From an uncultured Cellvibrio sp. (GTDB lineage: Bacteria > Pseudomonadota > Gammaproteobacteria > Pseudomonadales > Cellvibrionaceae): 24,959 bases of DNA. The position numbers and the translations under genes are program-made. The stretch's first letter is position 1. Every line of letters begins with the position of its first letter. A model generated the notes under the pieces. The model was not told the DNA's origin and did no database searches. It was given only the letters and a program-made list of their open reading frames with translations. The stretch covers positions 1 through 24,959 of the forward strand of contig CAMLKG010000046.1 in NCBI GenBank assembly GCA_946480695.1. Reading direction: 5' to 3'. Shown here in pieces: positions 16,283-23,976 of this stretch.

Positions 16283-16645
16283 TTAAAACGTTTCACCCAA
16301 CCGGTTTACCAATGCCCGGATGGATTCGGATGATTGGGGCGAAACATCTATGATGGAAAAGCCCATCCAGTATTTTCCGGAAAAATCCGCATCGCGCCGC
16401 CATAAGCAATCAACACCCAGTTGGATAACCATTTGCCCGTTCACCGGTTCGGGCACGTGCAAATCCAGCGTATAAATGCGGTCTTCTTCCAGCGGTATAT
16501 CACCCACGACCATCAGCCCCTGCGCATGGATATTTACCAACCGGCCTACGTACAAATCGCGCAGGTTATCGTATACCTCTACATCGCCATCGACAGTGTG
16601 GCGTTCCAATTCCCGATCATGTTCACGCGAGCAATTATGGGTCAT
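16283..16645 (-). CDS. PilZ-domain protein, probable c-di-GMP receptor
   Basis: 120-residue single-domain protein. The c-di-GMP binding elements are present in order: RELER (Arg11 and Arg15, the RxxxR motif) and NIHAQG (38-43), corresponding to the (D/N)xSxxG motif but with His in place of Ser. The remaining beta-barrel strands (GQMVIQLGVDCLWRRD, YWMGFSIIDVS) fit the fold. Its ATG overlaps the TGA of the upstream DUF1631 gene by four bases, so the two proteins are translationally coupled and probably work together. The His substitution may alter ligand affinity, but the two Arg residues argue that binding is kept. Confidence 0.87.
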   Translation of the reverse strand: MTHNCSREHDRELERHTVDGDVEVYDNLRDLYVGRLVNIHAQGLMVVGDIPLEEDRIYTLDLHVPEPVNGQMVIQLGVDCLWRRDADFSGKYWMGFSIIDVSPQSSESIRALVNRLGETF

Positions 16646-19041
16646 GATTCACTCCCGGTGTTATGCGTATCTGCGCGTTCGTTAAGGGTGTGATAAATAT
16701 TTTCCAGCGCGCGCTCAAAGAATGGTTTGGTACTCCCGGCAATAACTTTCGCGCGCCCGGCAAGCATATCGCGCGCAAGTTGTAACCCGGCGGCTAACAA
16801 TACCTTGCGTCCCTGCTGGTCCACCAGCATGTAATGCTGGGTCTTCTTGTTGTACCAGGCTACCTTCAAACGCTTGCCGCCTTCAAACTCAAACCAGGTA
16901 CCGAACTCAACCATTTTCAAACTATCGACAATTTTCGCTTCTTCCGGTGAAAGCGGTTGCGATTGTTCCGCGGAATGCCCGGCCTTTTCCGCCGCCAGCG
17001 ATTCCAATTTGCTGCGCATTGGCGCCGGCGCCGGTTCGCCCTTGCGACTCAACAATGCCATGCGTTGCAGGGAAGTTACCGCCTCCAGCAATTTACTCCC
17101 TTTGGAGCGTTCGTAACCAATGGTTTCAAAACCGCGTTCAAGCGCCGCCAGTAATTCATTTTGCATTTCCATTTGCTTGACTTTATCCGCCTGTCTGGTC
17201 TTGGGCTCCAAAGACCAGAGCAGGTCATCAACAACCTTCAGCGCCCGCGTCCAACTGTCGGACTTATCGCCATAACGCAGCAAGATAAACGATAAATAAT
17301 CAGACCAGGGTTGCAATAACAACAACAGGATCGCGGAAGGCATTTCGCGATTATCCGTGCGGCTGCGCACTTCAGCGTTTACCTGGATCTTTGCTTCGCG
17401 CAGTTTTTCCTCGCCTTGCGCTTTTTCAAGGGCGCGCCGCTCCATCAACTCCTGACGACGGGCAACATTGTGGGTGTAGGCATTAAATTCGATTAACAGC
17501 TCGGCGAAAATCCGCACATCATTTTTAAATTCCTTTAACAAACGAAATACGGTGGTTTTTATTTTGGTAAAGATATCGTATTGATCGCTGCCATCGTTGC
17601 TTACCCAGCGCACCCCCGCTTCGGCAAGGCTATTAAGCAGCACCCGCGCGGGGTGTTCGGGCTGCTCAAAAAAATTCTTGTCAATAAATGCAATTTTTAA
17701 AAAAGGCGTATGCAAATAACTTAAAAGGGCCTTCACCGAATCGGGCAAATGATCGTCGGAGAGCATGTATTCAAACAACATCCCCACCAGGTCTATGGTT
17801 TGCATATCGCCCGCTTCGACCGCAGCATTTTCGTTCTCACCGGCGATGGTTTCCATCATTGTGCGGCTGACGTCGGCAGCACTTTGAAGCGGGATTGCAA
17901 CTGGCCCGGATTCGTGACTCGCCAACGCCTGGCGGGTAAAGTTCAGGGCCCGGGTTTGCATATGCTCCAATACCCCGACCAATTGCGGCTGGGTATAGAC
18001 TTGCAAACTGGCTGGCAGTACAGGGGTGGGCGGCGCTTGTTCCGGACCACTAGCTGTCGCCTGGGAGCGAATCACCTGCACGGCCTGGACTGCCGGCAAT
18101 TGCCGGGCCACATGGGCCTGCAACAACCGGATCGCGCCTAACAAGCTGTTTTGGTATTCAATGTCGTTAGGGTTCAGTGAACCGCTGAGTAATTTGTCAC
18201 TGGCGCGACGCTGGTGTTGCTCCGCGTCCTGGTCTGCTTGCAGTTCACTTTCCGGCAGCACACTTGTATCAAACGCGCCCGTTTCCTTGCGCTCACCCGT
18301 TTTCTCATTATTCGCAGGTACAAAGCGCAAGTTGGGTAATAGGTTCTGGCGGATTAAATAATCGTTTAATTCGGCATAAAGTTCGTCCAGCGCGCCAATA
18401 ACATCCTGGTCAAATAATTTGTACCCGATAATTTTGGTTTTTACATCCACTTCCAAATTGCTTAGCAACTTGCGCAGCGCCTCGCAGAATTGGACCGGGC
18501 TCACCGGGTTACTTCGCTCGTCAATTTTTTCGCCGTCGTTGAGCAGCGCCAGGCGTTGCTGGAATGCCCAAAGCTGCTCGGCAAAGAAATTATCCGCGCG
18601 ATGGGTAATAGAGGTAATTGCAATGGTTTCCTCAAGGTCCGAATGTTCCACCAGGGAAAGGATATCGCCGCTGAAACGCTCTTCACCGGTCAGGGTATTC
18701 AATGCTTTATTTTTGAATTTGACAAAGCCATTGGCAAGGTGCTGGCTGAATTCCTGTTCAGCGGCGTGCTGTACCGCCGCGATCAGATTTTGGATTTCGT
18801 AAAGTGCTACCTGTTCTTTATTGGATTTAGCCTGCTCGGCAACTTCCAGGATTTGCTTGCACCATTGCCGCCAGAAATTGGGGAAAACCCGGTACGCAAA
18901 GCTGCGCGTTAAATCGCGGCATTGTTTTAGATGTTGGATAACCAACTGCTCTGACATGGCAACCGTGGAATAGGTTGATGCCTTTGGGGAGTCAGAGCCT
19001 GGTAAACCTGAGTTGCGCATAATGGTTCCAAGTTTTTCCAT
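16642..19041 (-). CDS. Large cytoplasmic DUF1631-family protein
   Basis: About 799 residues from the ATG at 19041; a TTG at 19101 would add 20 proline-rich residues, and ATG codons at 19020 and 18957 are further candidates, none with a strong ribosome binding site. The body is helical with no membrane segments. Features that I associate with DUF1631 are the N-terminal helices with a VKTKIIGYKLFDQDVIGAL block, the central PFLKIAFIDKNFFEQPEHPA block, and the C-terminal small barrel with WFEFEGGKRLKVAWYN and QQGRKVLLAAG. Members are sometimes mislabelled thymidine phosphorylase; nothing here supports that enzyme. The molecular role is unknown. Coupling to a PilZ gene through ATGA suggests a c-di-GMP-linked process. 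Confidence 0.82.
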   Translation of the reverse strand: MEKLGTIMRNSGLPGSDSPKASTYSTVAMSEQLVIQHLKQCRDLTRSFAYRVFPNFWRQWCKQILEVAEQAKSNKEQVALYEIQNLIAAVQHAAEQEFSQHLANGFVKFKNKALNTLTGEERFSGDILSLVEHSDLEETIAITSITHRADNFFAEQLWAFQQRLALLNDGEKIDERSNPVSPVQFCEALRKLLSNLEVDVKTKIIGYKLFDQDVIGALDELYAELNDYLIRQNLLPNLRFVPANNEKTGERKETGAFDTSVLPESELQADQDAEQHQRRASDKLLSGSLNPNDIEYQNSLLGAIRLLQAHVARQLPAVQAVQVIRSQATASGPEQAPPTPVLPASLQVYTQPQLVGVLEHMQTRALNFTRQALASHESGPVAIPLQSAADVSRTMMETIAGENENAAVEAGDMQTIDLVGMLFEYMLSDDHLPDSVKALLSYLHTPFLKIAFIDKNFFEQPEHPARVLLNSLAEAGVRWVSNDGSDQYDIFTKIKTTVFRLLKEFKNDVRIFAELLIEFNAYTHNVARRQELMERRALEKAQGEEKLREAKIQVNAEVRSRTDNREMPSAILLLLLQPWSDYLSFILLRYGDKSDSWTRALKVVDDLLWSLEPKTRQADKVKQMEMQNELLAALERGFETIGYERSKGSKLLEAVTSLQRMALLSRKGEPAPAPMRSKLESLAAEKAGHSAEQSQPLSPEEAKIVDSLKMVEFGTWFEFEGGKRLKVAWYNKKTQHYMLVDQQGRKVLLAAGLQLARDMLAGRAKVIAGSTKPFFERALENIYHTLNERADTHNTGSES

Positions 19042-19295
19042 ACTGGTCGTTCCCGCTCCCGCGCTGGCGACAGGTGCCGGTGGGGGATGCAGGACTTGCA
19101 AGCCCGCAGGTGGGGGTGAGTAAGCCTTATCAGGTTGTCCTATGCGCCAATCTTAACAGCTTGGGAAAATAGTTCCACTGGCCGGCGCTTAGACACAATT
19201 GCTTAAAAATAGCACGATATATCCGTAACTTCCTGATGTATCGATATAAATTACCTACCGGGAATCCTCCCGGCGCACGGGTCCCCGGCGAACAA
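19042..19295. other. Intergenic region between the DUF1631 gene and the guanidine operon control region
   Basis: Contains the undefined 5' end and presumable promoter of the minus-strand DUF1631 gene. The only structure I see is a perfect 6-bp inverted repeat CCGGGA-ATCC-TCCCGG at 19258-19273 with no T-run. No convincing gene. Confidence 0.4.
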
Positions 19296-19345
19296 GGCAC
19301 CAAAACAGAACATAATGCACCCCTGGAAAGCAACAAAATAGTGCA
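19296..19345 (+). promoter_or_regulatory. Candidate NtrC enhancer sites
   Basis: AGCAACAAAATAGTGCA at 19329-19345 matches the NtrC palindrome TGCACY-N5-RGTGCA at 10 of 12 defined positions. A weaker site, GGCACCAAAACAGAACA, lies at 19296-19312. Their centres are 33 bases apart, about three helical turns, and about 99 and 132 bases before the predicted transcription start, the usual geometry for NtrC enhancers at sigma-54 promoters. The consensus is recalled, not computed. Confidence 0.45.
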
Positions 19346-19409
19346 ACAGATTCCGGGGTCGAGGGATTAACCGCAGCCAATCCCGTTATAAATCAGCGCA
19401 TTAACGACT

Positions 19410-19424
19410 TGGCACTCATATTGC
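19410..19424 (+). promoter_or_regulatory. Sigma-54 (RpoN) promoter of the guanidine operon
   Basis: TGGCACTCATATTGC matches the -24/-12 consensus TGGCAC-N5-TTGC at every defined position, with GG at 19411-19412 and GC at 19423-19424. Transcription would start near 19436, about 70 bases before the riboswitch and 250 before the first gene. This fits nitrogen-limitation control of a nitrogen-assimilation operon. Confidence 0.75.
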
Positions 19425-19441
19425 GATAGCCCTGATGTAAT

Positions 19442-19492
19442 AACTGATCCGCACTCAGGGTGGTTTTAGCTATTCGATAAACTGATCCACAC
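19442..19492 (+). repeat. Direct repeat in the leader
   Basis: AACTGATCCGCAC (19442-19454) and AACTGATCCACAC (19480-19492) differ at one of 13 bases and start 38 bases apart. They sit between the predicted transcription start and the riboswitch aptamer. Role unknown; a protein or RNA site is possible. Confidence 0.5.
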
Positions 19493-19504
19493 AATTTGTT
19501 AATA

Positions 19505-19622
19505 GGAAGCTAGGGTTCCGGTCGCACGATTAACCACGTGTCGATGCCTGGTCCGAGAGCTTTCGACCTCAACCGAACCTTCGGCATCGAGGTTACACGG
19601 CGGGATAAAAGCCCGGGAGATG
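19505..19622 (+). ncRNA. Guanidine-I (ykkC-yxkD) riboswitch
   Basis: The conserved ykkC blocks occur in order: GCTAGGGTTCCG at 19509-19520, CTGGTCCGAGAG at 19548-19559, and ACGGCGGGATAAAAGCCCGG at 19597-19616 followed by GAGA. Between them a nested hairpin can form (CCTC pairing with GAGG around CCGAA-CC-TTCGG, 19566-19592), and a second hairpin lies upstream. This RNA binds free guanidinium and usually turns expression on. It is placed about 70 bases before the ABC transporter gene, which with the downstream genes fits guanidine use. The expression platform is not obvious. Confidence 0.93.
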
Positions 19623-19678
19623 ATTGGCCTAACCGCCAGAGTGCTCCCTATTAAAAACGCCGATGTCACCATACCGCT

Positions 19679-19683
19679 GGAGG
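19679..19683 (+). promoter_or_regulatory. Ribosome binding site of the binding-protein gene
   Basis: GGAGG six bases before the ATG at 19690. It selects that start over the in-frame ATG at 19663 and could be the target of the riboswitch if control is translational. Confidence 0.8.
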
Positions 19684-19689
19684 TTGCCC

Positions 19690-20766
19690 ATGTTGCACCA
19701 CGCTCGCCTCACCAAGACCCGCCTCATTAATACACCCCTTGCCCTGGCATTGTTGCTTTTTTCCGCACTGACCCCTGCGGCGGAACCCTTCAAGGTTTGT
19801 TGGTCAATTTATGTCGGCTGGATGCCCTGGGGTTATGGCGCGGAACAAAAAATTATCGACAAATGGGCAACGAAATACGGAATTGAAATCGAGGTTATAC
19901 AAATCAATGACTACATAGAATCCATCAACCAGTACACCGCCGGTCAGTTTGATGGCTGCGTAATGACAAACATGGATGCCCTCACTATCCCGGCGGCGGG
20001 TGGAGTTGATTCCACTGCACTGATTGTTGGCGATTTCTCTAATGGTAATGACGGAATTGTACTCAAGGGGAAAAACAAAACCCTGAAAGATATTAAAGGC
20101 CAACATATCAATTTGGTTGAACTCAGCGTGTCGCACTATTTACTTGCGCGCGCATTGGAAACTGTCGGATTAAAAGAAGCGGATGTAAAAGTGGTGAACA
20201 CCTCCGATGCGGACATGGTGGCTGTATACGGCACAAAAGATGTAACCGCTGTGACTACCTGGAATCCGCTGCTAAGCGAAATCCTTACCCAGCCCGACAG
20301 CACCAGGGTTTTCGATTCCTCACAAATCCCCGGCGAGATTATGGATTTAATGGTGGTGAATACCGCAACGCTGAAAAAAAATCCCGCCCTTGGTAAAGCC
20401 TTGGTAGGCGCGTGGTATGAAATCATGGAAGTCATCAATGCAAATGACAAAGCCGCTGTAGCAGCCAAAAACGCCATGGCAACCGCATCGGGTACTGACC
20501 TCCCCGGTTTCGAATCCCAACTCGCCAGCACCAAAATGTTTTATACCCCAGCCGCCGCACTTGAGTTGGTCAATAGCGATGAGTTGCTAAAAACCATGCA
20601 CAAAGTCGCCGGGTTTTCCTTCGACCATGGTTTGCTGGGCGAAGGCGCCCCGGATGCGAAATTCATTGGCGTTGAAGGTCCGAGAGGCGTTTACGGAAAC
20701 AAGGAAAATATAAAACTTCGCTTTGACACTACCTACATGCAATTGGCCGCTGATAAAAAACTGTAA
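19690..20766 (+). CDS. ABC transporter periplasmic substrate-binding protein, probably for guanidine
   Basis: 358 residues with a signal peptide (hydrophobic LALALLLFSALTPAAEP) and an NMT1/SsuA-type solute-binding fold. The start at 19690 has GGAGG six bases upstream. The sequence FKVCWSIYVGWMPWGYG at the mature N-terminus and the FDGCVMTNMDALTIPAAGGVDSTALIVGD block are typical of proteins annotated as urea-carboxylase-associated ABC binding proteins. Because the gene follows a guanidine riboswitch and precedes carboxyguanidine deiminase genes, guanidine is the more likely ligand than urea. It is the first gene of the operon; the permease follows after 66 bases. Ligand identity is inferred from context. 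Confidence 0.88.
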   Translation: MLHHARLTKTRLINTPLALALLLFSALTPAAEPFKVCWSIYVGWMPWGYGAEQKIIDKWATKYGIEIEVIQINDYIESINQYTAGQFDGCVMTNMDALTIPAAGGVDSTALIVGDFSNGNDGIVLKGKNKTLKDIKGQHINLVELSVSHYLLARALETVGLKEADVKVVNTSDADMVAVYGTKDVTAVTTWNPLLSEILTQPDSTRVFDSSQIPGEIMDLMVVNTATLKKNPALGKALVGAWYEIMEVINANDKAAVAAKNAMATASGTDLPGFESQLASTKMFYTPAAALELVNSDELLKTMHKVAGFSFDHGLLGEGAPDAKFIGVEGPRGVYGNKENIKLRFDTTYMQLAADKKL

Positions 20767-20832
20767 CGCAGAATAACAATCGAACGGATTCCCTCGTGTG
20801 GAACCCAAACCTTACAGGCCGGTAGAAAACCT

Positions 20833-21651
20833 ATGAAACGTTTGATTAACCTGACGCCCTCAAAACCGACCCGGTTATTGCTAGGGCTTGTCCCGTTTTT
20901 GCTAATCCTGTTTATTTACCTGGTCGCCTCAGACGCGCGCCTGGCCGAAAACGCGACGGATAAACTTTTACCCAGCTTTGCGCAAATGGGCGATGCAATC
21001 CACTCACTTGCCTTTGAGCCCAGCAAACGCAGCGGCAATTATTTATTTTGGCAGGATACATTCAGCAGCCTATACCGCCTGGTGCTGGGAATTTTTATCG
21101 CAGCCATCATAGGCTTTACCCTGGGTTTATTAACCGGCGCCATTCCCGGTATCCATTCGCCTATCGCCCCCCTGCTTACGATCATTTCGCTTGTGCCCCC
21201 CATGGCGCTGTTGCCGATCCTTTTTATTGTGTTTGGTTTGGGGGAGTTATCCAAAATCGCACTGATTGTGATTGGTGTTGCACCTTTTATCGCACGCGAT
21301 ATCCAACGATGCGCGCAGGAAATCCCGCAGGAACAATTGGTTAAAGCGCAAACGCTCGGTGCCTCCACCTGGCAAATACTGGTGCGGGTTTTAATTCCCC
21401 AATTGCTGCCGCGCCTGATTAACGCAGTGAGATTATCGCTCGGCGCCGGCTGGCTATTTTTAATTGCCGCCGAAGCCATTGCTTCTACAGATGGATTGGG
21501 CTATCGCATTTTCCTTGTGCGTCGCTACATGTCCATGGATGTCATTTTGCCTTACGTAGCCTGGATAACCTTATTAGCGTTTTTGATCGATTGGCTACTG
21601 GCCAAAACCAGTCGCAGATGCTTCCCCTGGCATTATCCGGCGGCCAAATAA
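20833..21651 (+). CDS. ABC transporter permease (guanidine/urea-type uptake system)
   Basis: 272-residue inner-membrane permease of the SsuC/TauC type. Hydrophobic segments are visible at about residues 15-33, 85-105, 110-145 and near the C-terminus. The cytoplasmic loop that docks the ATPase (EAA loop) is seen as VKAQTLGASTWQILVRVLIP. The segment AAEAIASTDGLGYRI is typical of this subfamily. It lies between the binding-protein and ATPase genes, with 16 bases to the latter, and would form the membrane pore of that uptake system. Confidence 0.9.
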   Translation: MKRLINLTPSKPTRLLLGLVPFLLILFIYLVASDARLAENATDKLLPSFAQMGDAIHSLAFEPSKRSGNYLFWQDTFSSLYRLVLGIFIAAIIGFTLGLLTGAIPGIHSPIAPLLTIISLVPPMALLPILFIVFGLGELSKIALIVIGVAPFIARDIQRCAQEIPQEQLVKAQTLGASTWQILVRVLIPQLLPRLINAVRLSLGAGWLFLIAAEAIASTDGLGYRIFLVRRYMSMDVILPYVAWITLLAFLIDWLLAKTSRRCFPWHYPAAK

Positions 21652-21667
21652 ACAGGTGGGAAACTCC

Positions 21668-22489
21668 ATGACCATTGTTCCTTTCAATAAAAAAATACCC
21701 GATGAAAAAACAGCCCACACCATGCCCCTGATCAAGGCTAAAAATGTGTGGAAGCATTATGGCGATAACCTGGTGCTTGAGCGCCTGAATATCAGCGTTA
21801 ATGCCGGTGAGTTTATTACCATGGTCGGCACATCCGGTTGCGGCAAAAGTACTTTTTTAAAAATGTTGCTGGGAATGGAAGCGCCCAGCTCGGGTGAATT
21901 ATTGCTTGAAGGAAAGCCCATTCCCGATGAGCCCGACCAATCGCGCGGCATAGTGTTCCAACAATATTCGGTATTCCCACACCTTACCGTGCTGCAAAAT
22001 GTCAGCATCGCGCGTGAATTTGAACATTCGCCATTGCTGGGAAAATTATTCGGCAACGCAAAACGCAACCTGGTTAATGAAGCGAAAGCGCTGCTCGAAT
22101 CCGTGGGCCTGAGCCACGCGCTAAATCGTTACCCGCACGAGCTATCCGGAGGCATGAAGCAGCGCCTGGCTATCGCGCAAGCGTTGATTCGCAAACCCAG
22201 GATACTGTTATTGGACGAACCCTTTGGCGCCCTCGATCCCGGCATTCGCGCCGATATGCATCAATTAATTTTGCAGTTGTGGCGCGAGCACCAACTCACG
22301 GTGTTTATGGTGACCCATGATTTAAGCGAGGGATTTTATTTGGGAACCCGTTTATGGGTATTCGATAAAGTACGCCACGACAACCAGGCACCCAACGCCT
22401 ATGGCGCAAGCATCACTTACGACCTGCCCGTCACACGCCGTACCAGCGACATTCCTGCACAATTACAGACATTCGCTAACGAGACTTAA
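21668..22489 (+). CDS. ABC transporter ATP-binding protein (guanidine/urea-type uptake system)
   Basis: 273 residues from the ATG at 21668; a GTG twelve bases earlier is a less likely start. All ATPase motifs are intact: Walker A GTSGCGKST, Q-loop VFQQYSVFPH, signature LSGGMKQRL, Walker B ILLLDEPFGALD, and the switch His in VTHDLSEG. The C-terminal extension (DKVRHDNQAPNAYGASITYD) is characteristic of ATPases next to urea-carboxylase-type genes. It should energise the permease encoded just upstream. The next gene starts 25 bases after the stop, indicating one transcript. Confidence 0.92.
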   Translation: MTIVPFNKKIPDEKTAHTMPLIKAKNVWKHYGDNLVLERLNISVNAGEFITMVGTSGCGKSTFLKMLLGMEAPSSGELLLEGKPIPDEPDQSRGIVFQQYSVFPHLTVLQNVSIAREFEHSPLLGKLFGNAKRNLVNEAKALLESVGLSHALNRYPHELSGGMKQRLAIAQALIRKPRILLLDEPFGALDPGIRADMHQLILQLWREHQLTVFMVTHDLSEGFYLGTRLWVFDKVRHDNQAPNAYGASITYDLPVTRRTSDIPAQLQTFANET

Positions 22490-22514
22490 GGCCTTTAATA
22501 TTCCGGATAAAACC

Positions 22515-23249
22515 ATGAGCAAAACTATTTACACCACAACACTTCCCGGCAACGGCCACTGGTCGCTGGAATTACGGCGCGGCAGTTTTTTGAAAATTAC
22601 CGATCTGGACGGCGGAGCCAATGTCGGCATGTTGTTTTACAACCCGCGCAATTTATTGGAGCGCTACAACGCCCCGGACACACTCAAATGCCAACACACA
22701 TTTAAATTGCAACGCGGAAATTGTTTGTATTCCGATATGGGACGAATTTTTGCCTCTATTATTGAAGACTATTCAGTCAATAATGAAGGCAACTGGCACG
22801 ATACGATATGTGGCAACAGTACCGCGCAGATAGTTGAATCCCGTTGGGGAAAACGCGATTACCAAAAAGATCGCAACCACTGGTTACAAAACGGTTATGA
22901 CGCTTTCCTGGTCGAGCTTGCAAAATACGGTCTGGGCCGCGCCGATATGGCATCCAACATAAACTGGTTCAGCAAGGTCGTTGTGGATGATAAAGGCAAC
23001 ATTGCTCTCGACACCAGGAACCAATGCGCGGGCAACAGTATTACCTTGCGATTTGAAATGGATACGCTGGTGATCATGCACGCATGTCCGCATCCATTAA
23101 ACACCTCCGCACAATACCCCTTTAAAGCCGTACAAATTGAATTGGGCGCGGCGGATCCTGTGACCAATGATGATTATTGTAAAAACTTCAGGCCGGAAAA
23201 CCAGCGTGGATTTAACAACAACGATCTCTATTACCTTTCAGTCATCTGA
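22515..23249 (+). CDS. DUF1989 protein, carboxyguanidine deiminase subunit (urea-amidolyase-associated protein 1)
   Basis: 244 residues from the ATG at 22515; the frame is open further upstream, but that reading would overlap the ATPase gene. The protein belongs with the paralogous pair long annotated as urea-amidolyase/urea-carboxylase-associated proteins, shown to act together as a deiminase turning carboxyguanidine into allophanate and ammonia. The N-terminal ITDLDGGANVGMLFYNPRN motif is shared in pattern with the next gene. Cys60, Cys99 (DTICGNST) and Cys191 (IMHACPHP) are candidates for a metal site, by appearance only. It is followed after 15 bases by its partner. Assignment as subunit A or B is left open. 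Confidence 0.88.
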   Translation: MSKTIYTTTLPGNGHWSLELRRGSFLKITDLDGGANVGMLFYNPRNLLERYNAPDTLKCQHTFKLQRGNCLYSDMGRIFASIIEDYSVNNEGNWHDTICGNSTAQIVESRWGKRDYQKDRNHWLQNGYDAFLVELAKYGLGRADMASNINWFSKVVVDDKGNIALDTRNQCAGNSITLRFEMDTLVIMHACPHPLNTSAQYPFKAVQIELGAADPVTNDDYCKNFRPENQRGFNNNDLYYLSVI

Positions 23250-23264
23250 GTTGAGGCATCGATA

Positions 23265-23906
23265 ATGTCACTCGTCCAAAGCAACTTGCACCCGGAAACC
23301 GCAACTGGGCGCCACCATGTAAAGGCCGGGGATTATTTCCTTGGCGAAATAAAACAAGGCCAAACCTTCCGTATTGTAGACCTGGAAGGAAACCAGGCAG
23401 CGGACGTTTTGTTTTATAACGCCAACGACACCAGCGAGCGCTACAGCGCAATGGATACTATTCGCACCCAGGGCAATTTATATTTAAGCGCGGGAACAAA
23501 ATTAATTTCCAATACGGGAAATGAATTACTGGAAATTATCGCGGATACCTGTGGTCGTCACGACACACTCGGCGGTGCCTGCGCAACAGAAAGCAACACC
23601 GTCCGCTACAGCCTGGAAAAAAGATGTATGCACGCATGCCGCGACTCCTGGATGCTCGCTATTGCGGAACATCCGGAATTCAATATCAGCAAACGCGACA
23701 TTACCCATAACATTAATTTTTTCATGAACGTTCCGGTCACAGCCCAAGGCGGGCTTACCTTTGAAGATGGTATTTCCGCACCGGGAAAATATGTGGAACT
23801 CACAGCCAGAATGGACATCCTCATGCTGGTTTCCAATTGCCCGCAACTGAATAATCCATGCAATGGGTACAATCCCACACCTATCGAAATCATTGTTTGG
23901 GGCTAA
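23265..23906 (+). CDS. DUF1989 protein, carboxyguanidine deiminase subunit (urea-amidolyase-associated protein 2)
   Basis: 213 residues, ATG at 23265 with GAGG about nine bases upstream. It is the second member of the deiminase pair. The [15 protein letters not shown] block (38-52) mirrors that of the preceding protein, showing common descent. Conserved Cys/His clusters [17 protein letters not shown] (95-111) and [11 protein letters not shown] (119-129) probably bind metal. Together with its partner it would convert carboxyguanidine, the product of the carboxylase encoded downstream, into allophanate plus ammonia. Seventy bases separate it from the carboxylase gene, and that gap holds a second riboswitch. 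Confidence 0.9.
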   Translation: MSLVQSNLHPETATGRHHVKAGDYFLGEIKQGQTFRIVDLEGNQAADVLFYNANDTSERYSAMDTIRTQGNLYLSAGTKLISNTGNELLEIIADTCGRHDTLGGACATESNTVRYSLEKRCMHACRDSWMLAIAEHPEFNISKRDITHNINFFMNVPVTAQGGLTFEDGISAPGKYVELTARMDILMLVSNCPQLNNPCNGYNPTPIEIIVWG

Positions 23907-23920
23907 TAAAAAATCACGCC

Positions 23921-23970
23921 TCAGTGGACGACCACTGTTGTAAAAATCCCTGCGGGACGACCCGCCGGAG
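23921..23970 (+). ncRNA. Guanidine-II (mini-ykkC) riboswitch before the carboxylase gene
   Basis: Two perfect short hairpins with identical ACGA tetraloops: CAGTGG-ACGA-CCACTG at 23922-23937 and GCGGG-ACGA-CCCGC at 23952-23965, with a 14-base linker. Both share the GGACGACC/GGGACGACCC core. Two consecutive stem-loops with ACGR loops are the defining mini-ykkC architecture. The second hairpin is followed directly by the ribosome binding site GGAG (23967-23970) and the ATG at 23977, the usual position for translational control by freeing the ribosome binding site when guanidine is bound. Confidence 0.88.
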
Positions 23971-23976
23971 CAGACC

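Noticed and set aside
19258..19273. CCGGGA-ATCC-TCCCGG hairpin as a terminator
   Set aside because: No T-run on either strand and no gene ends here.
19130..19336. Minus-strand 68-codon frame in the guanidine operon control region
   Set aside because: No ribosome binding site or protein-like motif, and it overlaps the NtrC-like sites.
20767..20832. Search for a further riboswitch between the binding-protein and permease genes
   Set aside because: No paired ACGR-loop hairpins or ykkC blocks are visible.
22401..22514. Upstream extension of the first DUF1989 gene
   Set aside because: It would overlap the ATPase gene by about 90 bases in another frame and adds residues not seen in the family.
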